A stretch of DNA of 64,000 bases from Glandiceps talaboti (lineage: Eukaryota; Hemichordata; Enteropneusta; Spengelidae), in NCBI RefSeq assembly GCF_964340395.1, contig NC_135559.1:159001-223000 (forward strand), in the 5' to 3' direction. Both the position numbers and the translations under genes were made by a program. Shown here one piece after another: positions 46,021-60,235 of the stretch; the stretch's first letter is position 1, and every line of letters starts with the position of its first letter. The notes under the pieces are model-generated. The model saw only the letters and a list, made by a program, of their open reading frames with translations, was not told where the DNA came from and made no database searches.

Positions 46021-49000
46021 CATTGTGTCCAATTTTACTAAGGAGCAAATAAATAAGTACAGTACAGGCATTATCCATAGACCAGACTTCAGTACATACC
46101 AATATAATCAAATATTCCATAACATTACAGTACCAGTAGGCTAAGATTGTTTGTTATGCAACATACTTTGCCATTTGGATTTATCAGCACCTCCCACCCA
46201 CCCACCCAAATCCCCTTGATGAAATACACTGTCAACTTCCTAATCACAGTTTCTGGTATGGAGTGGAACATCAGTTATAGGAAACATAAATTAGAAATTT
46301 GATACTATTATTGTAAGGGGTATTAGTTTTCAGTACTTAGTCTGATTTCATGAATCATATTTTACCAATGCCATAATTAACCTGTTGCTGGTTCCAAGAT
46401 TCACACATTTATGCATGTGGACCAATGGATCTGGATAATTATTATCTGCAAAAATATTAATTCATAGCATAACTGAAACCAAATACAACTCAATTTGGCT
46501 TCCTTCAGGTAGAAAAATGAAAAAGTTTTCCAACAATGGTAAATTTGCATTGCTTTTTCTAACGTATTCCTTTTGAAATGACTGGTTTTCTGCCACAGTA
46601 TCTGGTATTGACATTTTACAACCTTGTGTAATTTTGAGGTGCTTCAGTAAACTTTACTCACCTTTTTACATATTACCTTGATATAAAACTCATTAGTTTC
46701 TTGCTCATTTCTTTGCAACTTTTGTATATACTAGATAATTTGCCAATGTACAACAGAAAAATCAAAAGTAAGCAGATCTTTACAACAGTTGTAAATTATG
46801 TTAATTAAAATTTGAGCATTACTTTCGTACCATCTTTTAGGGCTTGACTGTGAATTTAAGATCAGTAATTTCTATTTTAGACTTATTTTTCTAAAGTCAG
46901 TGTAGGGTATGTTCATATTAGTTGATGTTTCTTAAAGGGACATAGTCAGCAACTCCTAAGTATGTCTGGTCAGTTTTGTTTCCAAATTAAAGGTTACTTA
47001 ATATATGTTACCCTTCACTATCACTTGTATTTAATGACTAGTAGTCACTGGCAAAACTCCCATCGTATTAACTGTTGTGATACTGTATTCTCATACTATA
47101 AGAATAAATGATGTCATTTTATTCTAATATGTTAGACTATTGTATCAATTACATTAAAGTAACCCTTTATTTGAAAACAGAAATGATGGCACATACTCAG
47201 GAGTTGCCGACTGTCCCTTTTAAGATTTGTGGACACACACTGCCATTCAATTTGGTATTCATTATTGAAAGGGTTATGCAAGCCTTTGAAATTCTGCATT
47301 TTGTTAACTCTGACCCTTCCTAAAATGAGAAATACTTGACTAAGTGTTATATTAGGTGTTATGGTTTAAGTTTGAATCTGTGCTGATTATGTACATGAAT
47401 AGTTACTCTACTATAGTTATTAGATGTAAGGGTGTGTGAGTTACTTTAGTCTGTGTTGGTGATGTGCATCCACTAACCTTTAGTTACCATATAATTCCAC
47501 ATGCATAACTAGTCCGGAAGATTTATGCATTCACACTCGCTGCCACTTCATTGTTAAAAGCCTGATAGATATGTGTCTGGGCTAGCTACCTTGCATATAA
47601 GCTGTTATTGATGAGTAAAAATGGAACCATTTTAAACAGAATATTCACTACAGGTTCAACTTTAATGAATTACACCATTGGTTATCAGAATATGTTCACC
47701 AAGACAGAGATAGTTACCATGGTGATAACAATATCAGAATATGTTCACCAAGACAGAGATAGTTACCATGGTGATAACAATATCAACTTTGTTTATCATA
47801 AACATTTAGGGCCCTGGAAAGTTGTTTGTGATAGTGTTCACAATAAGAGAGGGTGACATGAAAAAGTAACAAAATTAATATATATCAGTCATTGTAACAA
47901 GAGGTTCACATTAAAAGAGTTTTTTTCTATTGCAGTCTTACAAACATATATGTAATAACAGAATATTTAATATTATAGATGGTTGTGATGTACAATATTG
48001 AGTTCTTTGTAATATTTAGAATTTTCTGTAACTTTTATTTTTTGATAATCTGTATCTGTTGACCAGAATTTATCATGAAAAGACCCATTTCATATTTGCT
48101 GTTATCATATGGTACTTTCCTATCACTGTTTATAGAGCACCAAGTAGGTAGTTAGATAGTTAGAATAATTAAGGGGTCTCAACTACAGTATATATTCTGT
48201 AATCACCCCATGAACTCTTTGTTGTCATGGTTGTATAAGTTAGTGCACCCTCAATGATACAAGTACAAGCTGTCATTATTTTAGCAATAATTGACCAATC
48301 AGAGAGTTCAATCTCAACTGTTTTTCAAACATAGCTACTTCAGACACTTGAAGTAGTTGAAAGGTGTTTTGACACTACTATCTTGACACAGATTCAGAAG
48401 TCACATGAGCTGATGCCATTTTAGGCAAGTTTCGCGCATCACAGAATTGGTACAGTATGGGCTTTGTCATCTTTAAAACTAGCAAACATAAACAACCCAA
48501 ATTTGGCATTGAGTTGTCCATGGTAGCCAATCAGACTTAACCATTTCAGTGGTGCTAAAATATGTACAACTGTGAAAGTACAGAGTTCAAGGGATGATGG
48601 CACAAGACATTGTAATAACAATACCTTGATTATTTAAAATGAACTTTGTGTTGAAATGTGTATTTTCTCTATTAAAGTTACTGTATACTGAGCTAGAAGA
48701 ACGGCAGGTCCATATAACAGCTCATCGTGTGACAAACATTCACATTTATCACATTTATCTCTTGTACACCTAAAAAATACATTCTTAATTGCAATAAAAT
48801 TTTCATTTGCTTAATAATATCATGTCATTAGTGAATTACTCTACTCTACTCTTCTCTACTCAGTGAGTGTGGTGTCCTATTAAAGCCCACTACCTCTTAT
48901 ATTACATTACCTTACCTTCTCTAGGAATTGAACCTGAAGCCTTGTGATTGAAGTCCACAACATTACCTACTACACCACTTGGATCTTGTGATTCTCTTTA

Positions 49001-50214
49001 TAATCATTCTTCAATTCAACAAATAATCAATCTTGTCATCCATATCTTTCTGCATCTCAACTTTCATCACTCTGTGTCACACTTGTTCTTATCTTTTTCA
49101 GCTTTTAATGAATGTGTTTCCCATAATTTGTTTGTTACATCTGTAAAGTTCAGTGTTAAATAGTTTGTAAAATTCTCAAGAGATATATAAGTAAATATTG
49201 AACCCCAGTAATGAAAAAATCCATTGTACAGTTATTATAAGAAAATACGAACAGTTTGTCCAGAGATATTTGTCAAGATTTGTTAGAAACTAAAACAAGT
49301 GGGAACAGACTTGGCTAGTTGCTGGAGAACTAATTTCCATTTTCCTCATTTTCTCATATTATTGTAATTGCTGTATCATTTCTTGTGCAAATGATATCAC
49401 TTCTACAAATTTATTAATACTACTCATGCATTCACAATTTAGACCCATCTTGATTTAAATCAAAAACATTTATGAAAAAATTATGTATACACCAAAAACT
49501 AATTATTGTTAATAAACATATATTATATTATGTACATGATTTTGAATACAATTTTACAAACATGTATTCTACATACGACCTGTACATACCCCTTGTGATA
49601 TGAGAAATGAACATGCCATAGCTACCGCATGGCTGAGTTGTCACAACTAAAACTGACATGTTGATTGATTGATTGACAGCCAGTTTATCTAAGACAATAT
49701 AACAGTATTTAGTTCAATCAAATCTTTTAGTCTTTTATCTTCAGGGATTATTGCCTAACGTTGGGCACATAGAATACAACATAAATGTCTGATAAGTATT
49801 TAATTCAACATATAATCCAATCACAGAGCAAATCATAACCATCACACAGGCTAATTTTATTATGATATACCTTTATTCAACAATGTCAGCTTAGAATATT
49901 GATAAATGCATTTTAACGAAAGTGGTGTCGGATGAATGGACACACAAATCTAATGCCCGAGCCATGGTGACAATGCCATCACACAAACTTTCAGTAAAAT
50001 AACAGCTATCTGGACCAATAGGTCACTTGTTCATCTACACAACAAAAGTAATGTCCCCACCAAATACAAAGGCAAAATGAATTGTTGAGATTGTGCATTT
50101 GCAGAATGGAAATGGAGATAAAAATAGCATTAAATTTTATTTTTCATACTTTAAATTTCACAATCCTTTTAGTAACATAATCATTAGATATTATTCTCTA
50201 ATAATTCTCTATGT
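46021..50214. other. Intergenic DNA between convergent genes
   Basis: No exon, rRNA or tRNA recognised. Contains a 47-bp tandem duplication at about 47685-47785 (ATCAGAATATGTTCACCAAG) and short low-complexity stretches. Confidence 0.5.
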
Positions 50215-50525
50215 TCAGCCAAGGAAAATATAAGTGTCCTAGGGAGCCTTGTCGCTATGAGTTGCTAGTTGAGTATACAGTGACTAGGTCCTTTAGGTCA
50301 CAAGCATCTTGGTTGAATGATGACAAATATTGGGGAGTAATATAATTATACCTCCTTTTGCATAAGTTATGCAAAAATTGGGAAAAACAATGGTGATTTG
50401 ACTCATATTTTGAGGACCACAGCAATAGTGATATAGACATATTGTCATTTATATGTAAAAAGACCAGGGTATATAATACATATTTTTCTGTTCAAAGGCA
50501 ATAACTTGGTTTGTGTGTGGTATAA
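50215..50525. repeat. Dispersed repeat, copy 2
   Basis: Diverged partner of 7540-7850: GTCGCTATGAGTTGCTAGTT, CCTTTAGGTCACAAG, TTGACTCATATTTTGAGG, GATATAGACATATTGTCAT, CAATAACTTGGTTTGTG in the same order. Confidence 0.5.
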
Positions 50526-51329
50526 TTCTTTTTACAAGCTTAAAAAAGTGATGATATTGGAGTAACATGATTTTAATTGGTTATGAATCAAAAACTTGAG
50601 TTTCTAACATCCACACACTTTAAGGGGAGGAGGGAAAGGATGAGAGGTTTTATTTTCACAAATATCAGACATGTCCACTATGTACATGATATCTTTAATC
50701 CCATTATTTGTTTGACATGAACTTTAGTACAATTAGCCTTTGTATGTAGGGCCAAAACTGGTTACATTTTGAACAAAATAGTTGCATATTAATTAGACTA
50801 AATTTTGAATTCAATAATCTACATATGAATTTGATAGTTTACATATGAATTTGTTGACAAAGCTTATTATTGAACCTGTTAAATGAGATCAAATGAACTA
50901 GTTTCATTCACTTTCACTATCACTATGGAGTTGGCATCAAACTGAACTTGGATGAAAATGACATACAGGCCTTTGTAGACATCTTCAGTTACAACGACGA
51001 TGCCAATGGACACTACAATTAGAATAATTATTTCCAACAGTAAATAAAACTAACCAAAACCCTGAATATATGAAAATAATATTATTCTCAATCCATTTCC
51101 CATAATCTACTAATAACTTCAATCCCAGTTTTGGTTTAGAATTATTTAAAATACTGTTTTTTGGTAACATGATGCTTCTAAGTTTTGGTCAAATTATCAT
51201 AAACAACATTCCTATTTTATACTAATCATACTATGTCACAAACACATTTGTAAATATTTATTTCACTTATAACAAGTATCTATTTGTCAGCCTTCTTTTT
51301 ACCTTAGTACATCTCACATATCAACAGCT

Positions 51330-53305
51330 ATAACGGTCGGTCACCTTTGTTCATTTAAAGTATATTGCCTTCTCTAACGGTCGGTCACCTTTGTTCATTT
51401 AAAGTATATTGCCTTCTCTAACTGTTGGTCATCTTTGTTCATTGAAGGTATATTGCCTTCTCTAACAGTTGGTCATTTTTGTTCATTGAAGGTATATTGC
51501 CTTCTCTAACGGTTGGTCATTTTTGTTCATTGAAGGTATATTGCCTTCTCTAACGGTTGGTCATTTTTGTTCATTGAAGGTATATTGCCTTCTCTAACGG
51601 TTGGTCATTTTTGTTCATTGAAGGTATATTGCCTTCTCTAACGGTTGGTCATTTTTGTTCATTGAAGGTATATTGCCTTCTCTAACGGTTGGTCATTTTT
51701 GTTCATTGAAGGTACTAGTATATTGCCTTCTCTAACAGTTGGTCATTTTTGTTCATTGAAGGTATATTGCCTTCTCTAACAGTTGGTCATTTTTGTTCAT
51801 TGAAGGTATATTGCCTTCTCAAACGGTTGGTCATTTTTGTTCATTAAAGGTATATTGCCTTCTCTAACGGTTGGTCATTTTTGTTCATTGAAGGTATATT
51901 GCCTTCTCTAACAGTTGGTCATTTTTGTTCATTGAAGGTATATTGCCTTCTCAAACGGTTGGTCATTTTTGTTCATTAAAGGTATATTGCCTTCTCTAAC
52001 GGTTGGTCATTTTTGTTCATTGAAGGTATATTGCCTTCTCTAACGGTTGGTCATTTTTGTTCATTGAAGGTATATTGCCTTCCCTAACGGTTGGTCATTT
52101 TTGTTCATTGAAGGTATATTGCCTTCTCTAACGGTTGGTCATTTTTGTTCATTGAAGGCATATTGCCTTCTCTAACGGTTGGTCATTTTTGTTCATTGAA
52201 GGTATATTGCCTTCTCTAACAGTTGGTCATTTTTGTTCATTGAAGGTATATTGCCTTCTCTAACGGTTGGTCATTTTTGTTCATTGAAGGTATATTGCCT
52301 TCTCAAACGGTTGGTCATTTTTGTTCATTGAAGGTATATTGCCTTCTCTAACAGTTGGTCATTTTTGTTCATTGAAGGTATATTGCCTTCTCTAACAGTT
52401 GGTCATTTTTGTTCATTGAAGGTATATTGCCTTCTCTAACGGTTGGTCATTTTTGTTCATTGAAGGTATATTGCCTTCTCTAATGGTTGGTCATTTTTGT
52501 TCATTGAAGGTATATTGCCTTCTCTAACGGTTGGTCATTTTTGTTCATTGAAGGTATATTGCCTTCTCAAACTGTTGGTCATTTTTGTTCATTGAAGGTA
52601 TATTGCCTTCTCTAACGGTTGGTCATTTTTGTTCATTGAAGGTATATTGCCTTCTCTAATGGTTGGTCATTTTTGTTCATTGAAGGTATATTGCCTTCTC
52701 TAACGGTTGGTCATTTTTGTTCATTGAAGGTATATTGCCTTCTCAAACTGTTGGTCATTTTTGTTCATTGAAGGTATATTGCCTTCTCTAACGGTTGGTC
52801 ATTTTTGTTCATTGAAGGTATATTGCCTTCTCTAATGGTTGGTCATTTTTGTTCATTGAAGGTATATTGCCTTCTCTAACGGTTGGTCATTTTTGTTCAT
52901 TGAAGGTATATTGCCTTCTCAAACGGTTGGTCATTTTTGTTCATTGAAGGTATATTGCCTTCTCAAACTGTTGGTCATTTTTGTTCATTGAAGGTATATT
53001 GCCTTCTCTAACGGTTGGTCATTTTTGTTCATTGAAGGTATATTGCCTTCTCTAACGGTTGGTCATTTTTGTTCATTGAAGGTATATTGCCTTCTCTAAC
53101 GGTTGGTCATTTTTGTTCATTGAAGGTATATTGCCTTCTCTAATGGTTGGTCATTTTTGTTCATTGAAGGTATATTGCCTTCTCTAACGGTTGGTCATTT
53201 TTGTTCATTGAAGGTATATTGCCTTCTCTAACGGTTGGTCATTTTTGTTCATTTAAAGTATATTGCCTTCTCTAAAGGTCGGTCACCTTTGTTCATTGAA
53301 GGTAT
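51330..53305. repeat. 44-bp array, ~44 copies
   Basis: Unit CTCTAACGGTTGGTCATTTT, TGTTCATTGAAGGTATATTG, CCTT. Edge copies at both ends share older variants (CGGTCACCTTTG, ATTTAAAG), and the interior is more uniform. Lies about 600 bp past the FYVE gene stop codon. Confidence 0.95.
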
Positions 53306-53931
53306 ATTGCCTTGGCCAAGGTTAGAGCTACATCAATCTGTTTAAAATCTGATGTAGTGTACACTTCACGATTTCTTTTTGGCTGTTACGTTTACTGTCA
53401 TTTGTTCTTTTGTGAACACTCAATACATACATCTGACACAATACCATAGGTTCAGATTGGGGCTAGATTAGCTTACTAAAATGTCAAAGTGAACAGACAA
53501 TAGACTGTGGGACAACTAGTCCCAGTACCATAATACTTTGGTTATGGAAAAGAGACACCATTAGGGACAAATTGTTTACCAGACTTGATTGATTAACATG
53601 ACATGATACATTTCCCAAAATGCACCATTCAAAATGATGGTTTTGGAAGATGGCTACATTTCCGATAATGCAACATGCACAACGTTTGGATTGCAAGATG
53701 GCTTTACTTCCCATAACACATCTGGTAGGACATAATCATTATATGATAAATCATCCTATGTGCATAATGACACAAAACTTTTCTGTACAGGGAATTACAA
53801 AAGTGTTATGGGTTGTAGAAGTATATAAGTCTATGCAAGGAGTACTGATGTATGGAGTTTTGAGCGTATTCTGTTAAAATTGTAAACAACTATGCATCTA
53901 TAGTTAAAGCATTTCTGTACACATCAACACA

Positions 53932-54177
53932 TCAACTCTCTATCAAGTCCCAGTCTTCACATTCAATTGTTTTACTTAATCTTTCTTGTAGCGATTTTAG
54001 CGATTCTTTTGAAGCTTTGAATTTCTTGTCCGAACACTTGGCATGTAGTTGTAAAATAACTTGGAGGACAACTTCATGACATCTCTCTGGTAGGAATCTC
54101 TCAAGATATTCTGATCCTTTCTCACGTAACAATCGTTTTGATGGCTTTACAAACCTCAGTACTTCTTCTCCGTCTTT
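53932..54177 (-). CDS. FYVE gene exon 12: C-terminus and stop
   Basis: 246 nt after GGCATACAG. Encodes KDGEEVLRFVKPSKRLLREK, GSEYLERFLPERCHEVVLQV and further helix to SKTIECEDWDLIES, then TAG. The intron before it is largely a 24-bp minisatellite ending within ~20 bp of the acceptor. No clear AATAAA was found on this strand close downstream. Confidence 0.92.
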   Translation of the reverse strand, partial: KDGEEVLRFVKPSKRLLREKGSEYLERFLPERCHEVVLQVILQLHAKCSDKKFKASKESLKSLQERLSKTIECEDWDLIES

Positions 54178-56904
54178 CTGTATGCCAACAACAAAAGAGA
54201 AGCATAGTCATATCAATGTAGATAAGCATAGTCATATCAATGTAGATAAGCATAGTCATATCAATGTAGATAAGCATAGTCATATCAATGTAGGTAAGCA
54301 TAGTCATATCAATGTAGGTAAGCATAGTCATATCAATGTAGGTAAGCATAGTCATATCAATGTAGATAAGCATAGTCATATCAATGTAGGTAAACATAGT
54401 CATATCAATGTAGGTAAGCATAGTCATATCAATGTAGATAAGCATAGTCATATCAATGTAGATAAGCATAGTCATATCAATGTAGGTAAGCATAGTCATA
54501 TCAATGTAGATAAGCATAGTCATATCAATGTAGGTAAACATAGTCATATCAATGTAGGTAAACATAGTCATATCAATGTAGGTAAGCATAGTCATATCAA
54601 TGTAGGTAAACATAGTCATATCAATGTAGGTAAACATAGTCATATCAATGTAGATAAGCATAGTCATATCAATGTAGGTAAACATAGTCATATCAATGTA
54701 GATAAGCATAGTCATATCAATGTAGGTAAACATAGTCATATCAATGTAGATAAGCATAGTCATATCAATGTAGATAAGCATAGTCATATCAATGTAGATA
54801 AGCATGGTCATATCAATGTAGGTAAACATAGTCATATCAATGTAGGTAAGCATAGTCATATCAATGTAGGTAAACATAGTCATATCAATGTAGGTAAACA
54901 TAGTCATATCAATGTAGGTAAGCATAGTCATATCAATGTAGGTAAACATAGTCATATCAATGTAGGTAAACATAGTCATATCAATGTAGGTAAACATAGT
55001 CATATCAATGTAGGTAAACATAGTCATATCAATGTCGATAAGCATAGTCATATCAATGTAGGTATTAAAGTAAAAATGTAACGAGTGTCTTAACAACTTT
55101 TTTGACGCAGTACTGTCCCAATACACGGATTGTGTAATTTTACTGTAATTTGAATCCATTTTTTTGTTTTTGTTACATACCTACTCTGCATTCACATCAT
55201 TCAAATCCAATACCAGAATGATGAAAATGTGGCAAGCAAATTCTCATCAAACTAAGGAGTACTATGCAGCCAAAGGATGTTAAAAACATTCACAGAGGAC
55301 AAATGATTATCAAAGTAGCAAGTTTGGTCTTATGGAAAAGTGGCTTTACACATGTATGACCTAACTCTTCATGACATTTTCTTCAAAATTCAATCAAAAT
55401 CACAAGTTTGAGTACATTTTTTGTGAACTTTTCCCAATTATATATAAACCTTAATTTGTAACCAGTTCAGTCAAAGTTCAAAGTCTTACAAGAAAGCTTA
55501 TATGTGATTATACTATGGTTAGACACTTGAATGGAGTCTATTTGCATATGTTGTAAACAAAATGACATGCATACGTGTCATATGATATGTCACTTTGTGA
55601 CAAGTTTGAAATCAGAGGTTGCATGTCTGAGAAATAATATGTTATGGATGCACACATGCACACATGCATGCACACACATACGCACACAAGTCTTATAATT
55701 TCTTGACATACAGCTCTGGTACTGAAAGGGTTCCAGTTCAGATTACAGATGACATACTCACTGTGCCTTTGAGCTGTGATTTCACAAAATCTTCTGTGTG
55801 TTTTTTATGTTTATCCCAATTTTCACCTTCTTCCACAATACACTGTTTAAGTTCTCTGATGATAACCTGTGACATATAAGAAGTAAAATATGGGGTACAT
55901 AAACAGAGGTTCAAACTTCCATAGCTAGCTATATGAAGTGATATGAAACACAGTCCTTAAGATCTCAGCAGATTACTTCTTGCAAGAAAATATGTAACTA
56001 AACAAAATTACTCAAACAAGACTTGGTGCCAGTTGATGAACAATCAGGACAGCAGCAACATAATTCAACTTTAGAATAACAACAACAGAGACATAGCAGG
56101 ATCCTTTATCCAATCACATTGAGAAGTGATAAATTAAGAATTGCTATACAGCAGGATAGTGTAGTAGTGATAGTCCTTCAAGTCTACAGGTAGGCTACAG
56201 TTATGATAGTGGGATAATGTAGTAGTGATAGTCCTTCAAGTCTACAGGTAGGCTACAGTTAGGATAGTGGGATAGTGTAGTAGTGTTAGTGGTTCAAGTC
56301 TACAGGTAGGCTACAGTTAGGATAGTGGGATAGTGTAGTAGTAATAGTCCTTCAAGTCTACAGGTAGGCTACAGTTAGGATAGTGGTTCAAGTCTACAGG
56401 TAGGCTACAGTTAGGATAGTGGGATAGTGTAGTAGTGTTAGTGGTTCAAGTCTACAGGTAGGCTACAGTTAGGATAGTGGGATAGTGTAGTAGTGTTAGT
56501 GGTTCAAGTCTTCAGGTAGGCTACAGTTAGGATAGTGGGATAGTGTAGTAGTGGTTCAAGTCTACAGGTAGGCTACAGTTAGGATAGTGGGATAGTGTAG
56601 TAGTGGTTCAAGTCTACAGGTAGGCTACAGTTAGGATAGTGGGATAGTGTAGTAGCGATAGTGGTTCAAGTCTACAGGTAGGCTTCAGTTAGGATAATGG
56701 GATAGTGTAGTAGTGGTTCAAGTCTACAGGTAGGTTATACTTCAATAGTATACTTTCCAACTTCAACTCGACTTGTCTATTCTACATCCCTCCTGTTTGT
56801 CACACCTCTATAAGAGTGTTTCTTTTGCATTTGAAGTTGTCTCTCTGTCTGTCTGTCTGTCTGTCTGTGTCTGCAGTACATGTGCATATGTGAGTGCATG
56901 CGTG

Positions 56905-56990
<86 letters not shown>

Positions 56991-58806
56991 CATGCCAATG
57001 AGTTAGGCTCCAAGACATTATTTTTCCTGTAAAATTTAAATATAGACATATTTTCACTTTTCTCACCTCAGATGATGTGCGAATAATTAATGCTATCTGT
57101 TCATTGACTTTATACCTCATGCATAGATCCAGAGTCTCATAGGCTATTTGTATCACAACTAGATATGCACCATTTATTGCCTGGAATGGGAAAAGAGTCA
57201 AAGTTTAAGCCATGGAAAACTCACATCGGATACAATAACTTATCACTTACAAATGTTAATAGAATCAGAATTCTATTGTTTCATAAATATTCACTACATA
57301 CAGCCTACAAACTCTCCTGTATCAAAACATAGTGACTGTATAAAACAAGTCTTTGTTGATGACATAGCTACTTAACCACAACTGTACATAAAGGTAACTG
57401 CAAATGTAATGTACTATTTTCACCACAAGAAAATTTTACAATTTTATAGCATTCAGCTAGTTCTCAAAGACTAATTACCAGACTGGTACATTGTGTTCAT
57501 GTACAAGAAGACATTTTAGTCACTACTTATTTTTACTAATTACCAGACTGGTACATTGTGTTCATTTACAAGAAGGCATTTTTTATATAGTCACTACCTA
57601 TTCTTCTCACTATCGTTATAGTGTCTTTCAAATCATAAAAATTGTTTGAATTTGGCATTAACCTTGAAGGTCCCAAATTCTACAAATCTATTTGCAGTAC
57701 ATTAGTCTAACACTATTTTATGTGATATGTAGCACAAATATCACAGTAAAATATACATTTTGCCAACCAAAAAGTGTCCACATCGATGTCATGGGTGAGG
57801 CTGGACATTAGATCATAGACCCTACAGTAGGGTCTATGATTAGATGGAATCTTTTCAGAAAGCAAACCTTGTTAAAAACAAAAGCACTTGGCCACTTGCC
57901 CATGTGAGGGCACTATAGTATTATGGCTCACTATGGTTGTGTTGCCTTCCTGGCTATCACCCAAAGCCAATATCAGGGGTTCACTATCCCCAAACCCTCG
58001 TCAGAAAGCTTCTAGTTATAGTGCAGCACATCTGCAAATACATACATTTTTGTCAACTATTAAAGTTCTAAACTTCTGTATGTCAAAAACCCATGCTGGT
58101 GGAGAGTTTAGTCACTAATGTCCTCTGCTGAGGAAACTCAGGACAGTCATGTACGATACATACATTTTTATCCACTATCTGTTGTATTCTCTCCAACACA
58201 TCTGAAGGAGTAACAGCCTCTAGCCGTTTCTTGAGTTGACGAAACAGATACATGTTGTCATGGTAATATCCAAATTTACACTGTAAACATAAATAATAAA
58301 CATATACATATTATCATGGTGGTATCCCAATTTACACTATAAACACAATAACAAATACTTCACACAAAAAACAGTAAAATTTGGTATTTGTGCTAACAGC
58401 TGAGAGAAGCAAAAATCATGCTAAGAATGTAATATTCACCTTAATCAGGTTTCTGATCACTGTCTGCTGAGCTGGTGTTGTTGTCTGGATTTGTTTGACA
58501 CTCATCACTGTAAATGCAAAGTTTGTGAAGTGATCAGACAGATCTCCCTGCAACAGAAATAATATATTAACTTTTAGTATGACAATTTTAGATGCAATAA
58601 TTGACATGCAATCTTCTCCCAGAATGTACTTTTCCATCAACATAACGCAAAATAATAACTCATGAAGAAGTCTATGAGGGCAGTATTTCACAACAATGGG
58701 GGGGGGGGGGGGGGGGGGGGGCTATTGCATACTAGTACTGTTTCTCTATCACTGGTCTTAAATTTATTTCTCTTTATGCATCACCTCCCACCTCAACCTC
58801 TATATA

Positions 58807-58839
<33 letters not shown>

Positions 58840-60151
58840 CCTACCTATCTACCTATCTATCTATATCTATCTATCTATCTCCCTTTCTCTCTCTCTCCAA
58901 TCCCCCTCTCTCCTTCTCTCCCTCTCTCTCTCCCTCCCTCCCTCCCTCCCTCCCTCCCTCTCTTTGTCTCATGTACAAATAATGAAGTTGACAGTGGTTG
59001 TCTCACCTGAGCTTTTGCCAATATCTGTGTGTTACTTCTAACTTGAGGAAGTGAGGCTGGGCAACCAAGTCCAATCTCCAATCCATCTATTAACTTCTGA
59101 TACTGAAAAAAGATGACGAAAGAAACCACTGAAAATGGATCATATAATGCATTATTACCATGTTTGTTACAATGTCCCCCATCAGTTACCCATCAGTCTT
59201 TGCACATTCCCTGTACATCCAGGACCACTCCTGTATTAGCACATACACACCTTGCACTGTGTAGAACAACGGTTAATATATTTGGGTGAGGAAGATATAT
59301 ACAACCAATATTTTCTTCCAGAAATGTATCCTGAACTTCATCATATGTAATTTCTATCCTACTTCAAATTTCTCCACATTTCATTTATTATGGTTGTGAT
59401 TTACATCCCGAGACATACCAAAGGATGACATCATGACATGGCATTGTGATTTACATCCTGAGACATACCAAAGGATGGCATCATGACCAAGGCATTGTGA
59501 TTTACATCCCGAGACATACCAAAGGATAGCATCATGACCAAGGCATTGTGATTTACATCCCGAGACATACCAAAGGATGGCATCATGACTGAGGTATTAT
59601 CTATGTCCATCACAAGTAAAGTGTTGTTTATGATATCAACCTTCAACAACAAACACCTCGGTAGTCATGTAATATCTCACACAGTAACACTTTTCTTACC
59701 TTGGGTAACTGAGAGTCTATCTTTTCCTGTATGCTGACTATTTTACCCTGGATAACTAATAACATAGTGTTGGTGTTAGTGTCTCCAGTACTGTCTTCTC
59801 GTAGATATTCCTTCATGACGGCCTGTTGTTCTTCAACTTGTAAGCTTTTTAGTTCATCTTTACATTTATTGCACACTCTTAAGTACAAGTGAACATCCGG
59901 TTCAACTTCTGGACACTAAAATAACAAAAATTACAGTATCTGACATATAAGACCTTTAACTACTGAATAGTATTAACCATATAGGACCTTGAATACTGAA
60001 TAGTATTAAACCTGCAGGACCTTCTTGAATGAAGAATTATAGTATTAATCCTACATGACAATGTATATGATGGTATATGACAACCACACACTTTACAGTT
60101 GTATTTCTTGGTTAGTAATATATTTGACAAATAAAGATTAACATGTACAAA

Positions 60152-60235
<84 letters not shown>

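Noticed and set aside
54122-55159. 345-codon and 299-codon repetitive proteins on opposite strands
   Set aside because: Both arise because the 24-bp unit is a multiple of three and lacks stops; they lie in a FYVE gene intron.
56777-57201. His/Thr-rich minus-strand ORFs
   Set aside because: Translation of a TG/CA microsatellite running into FYVE exon 10.
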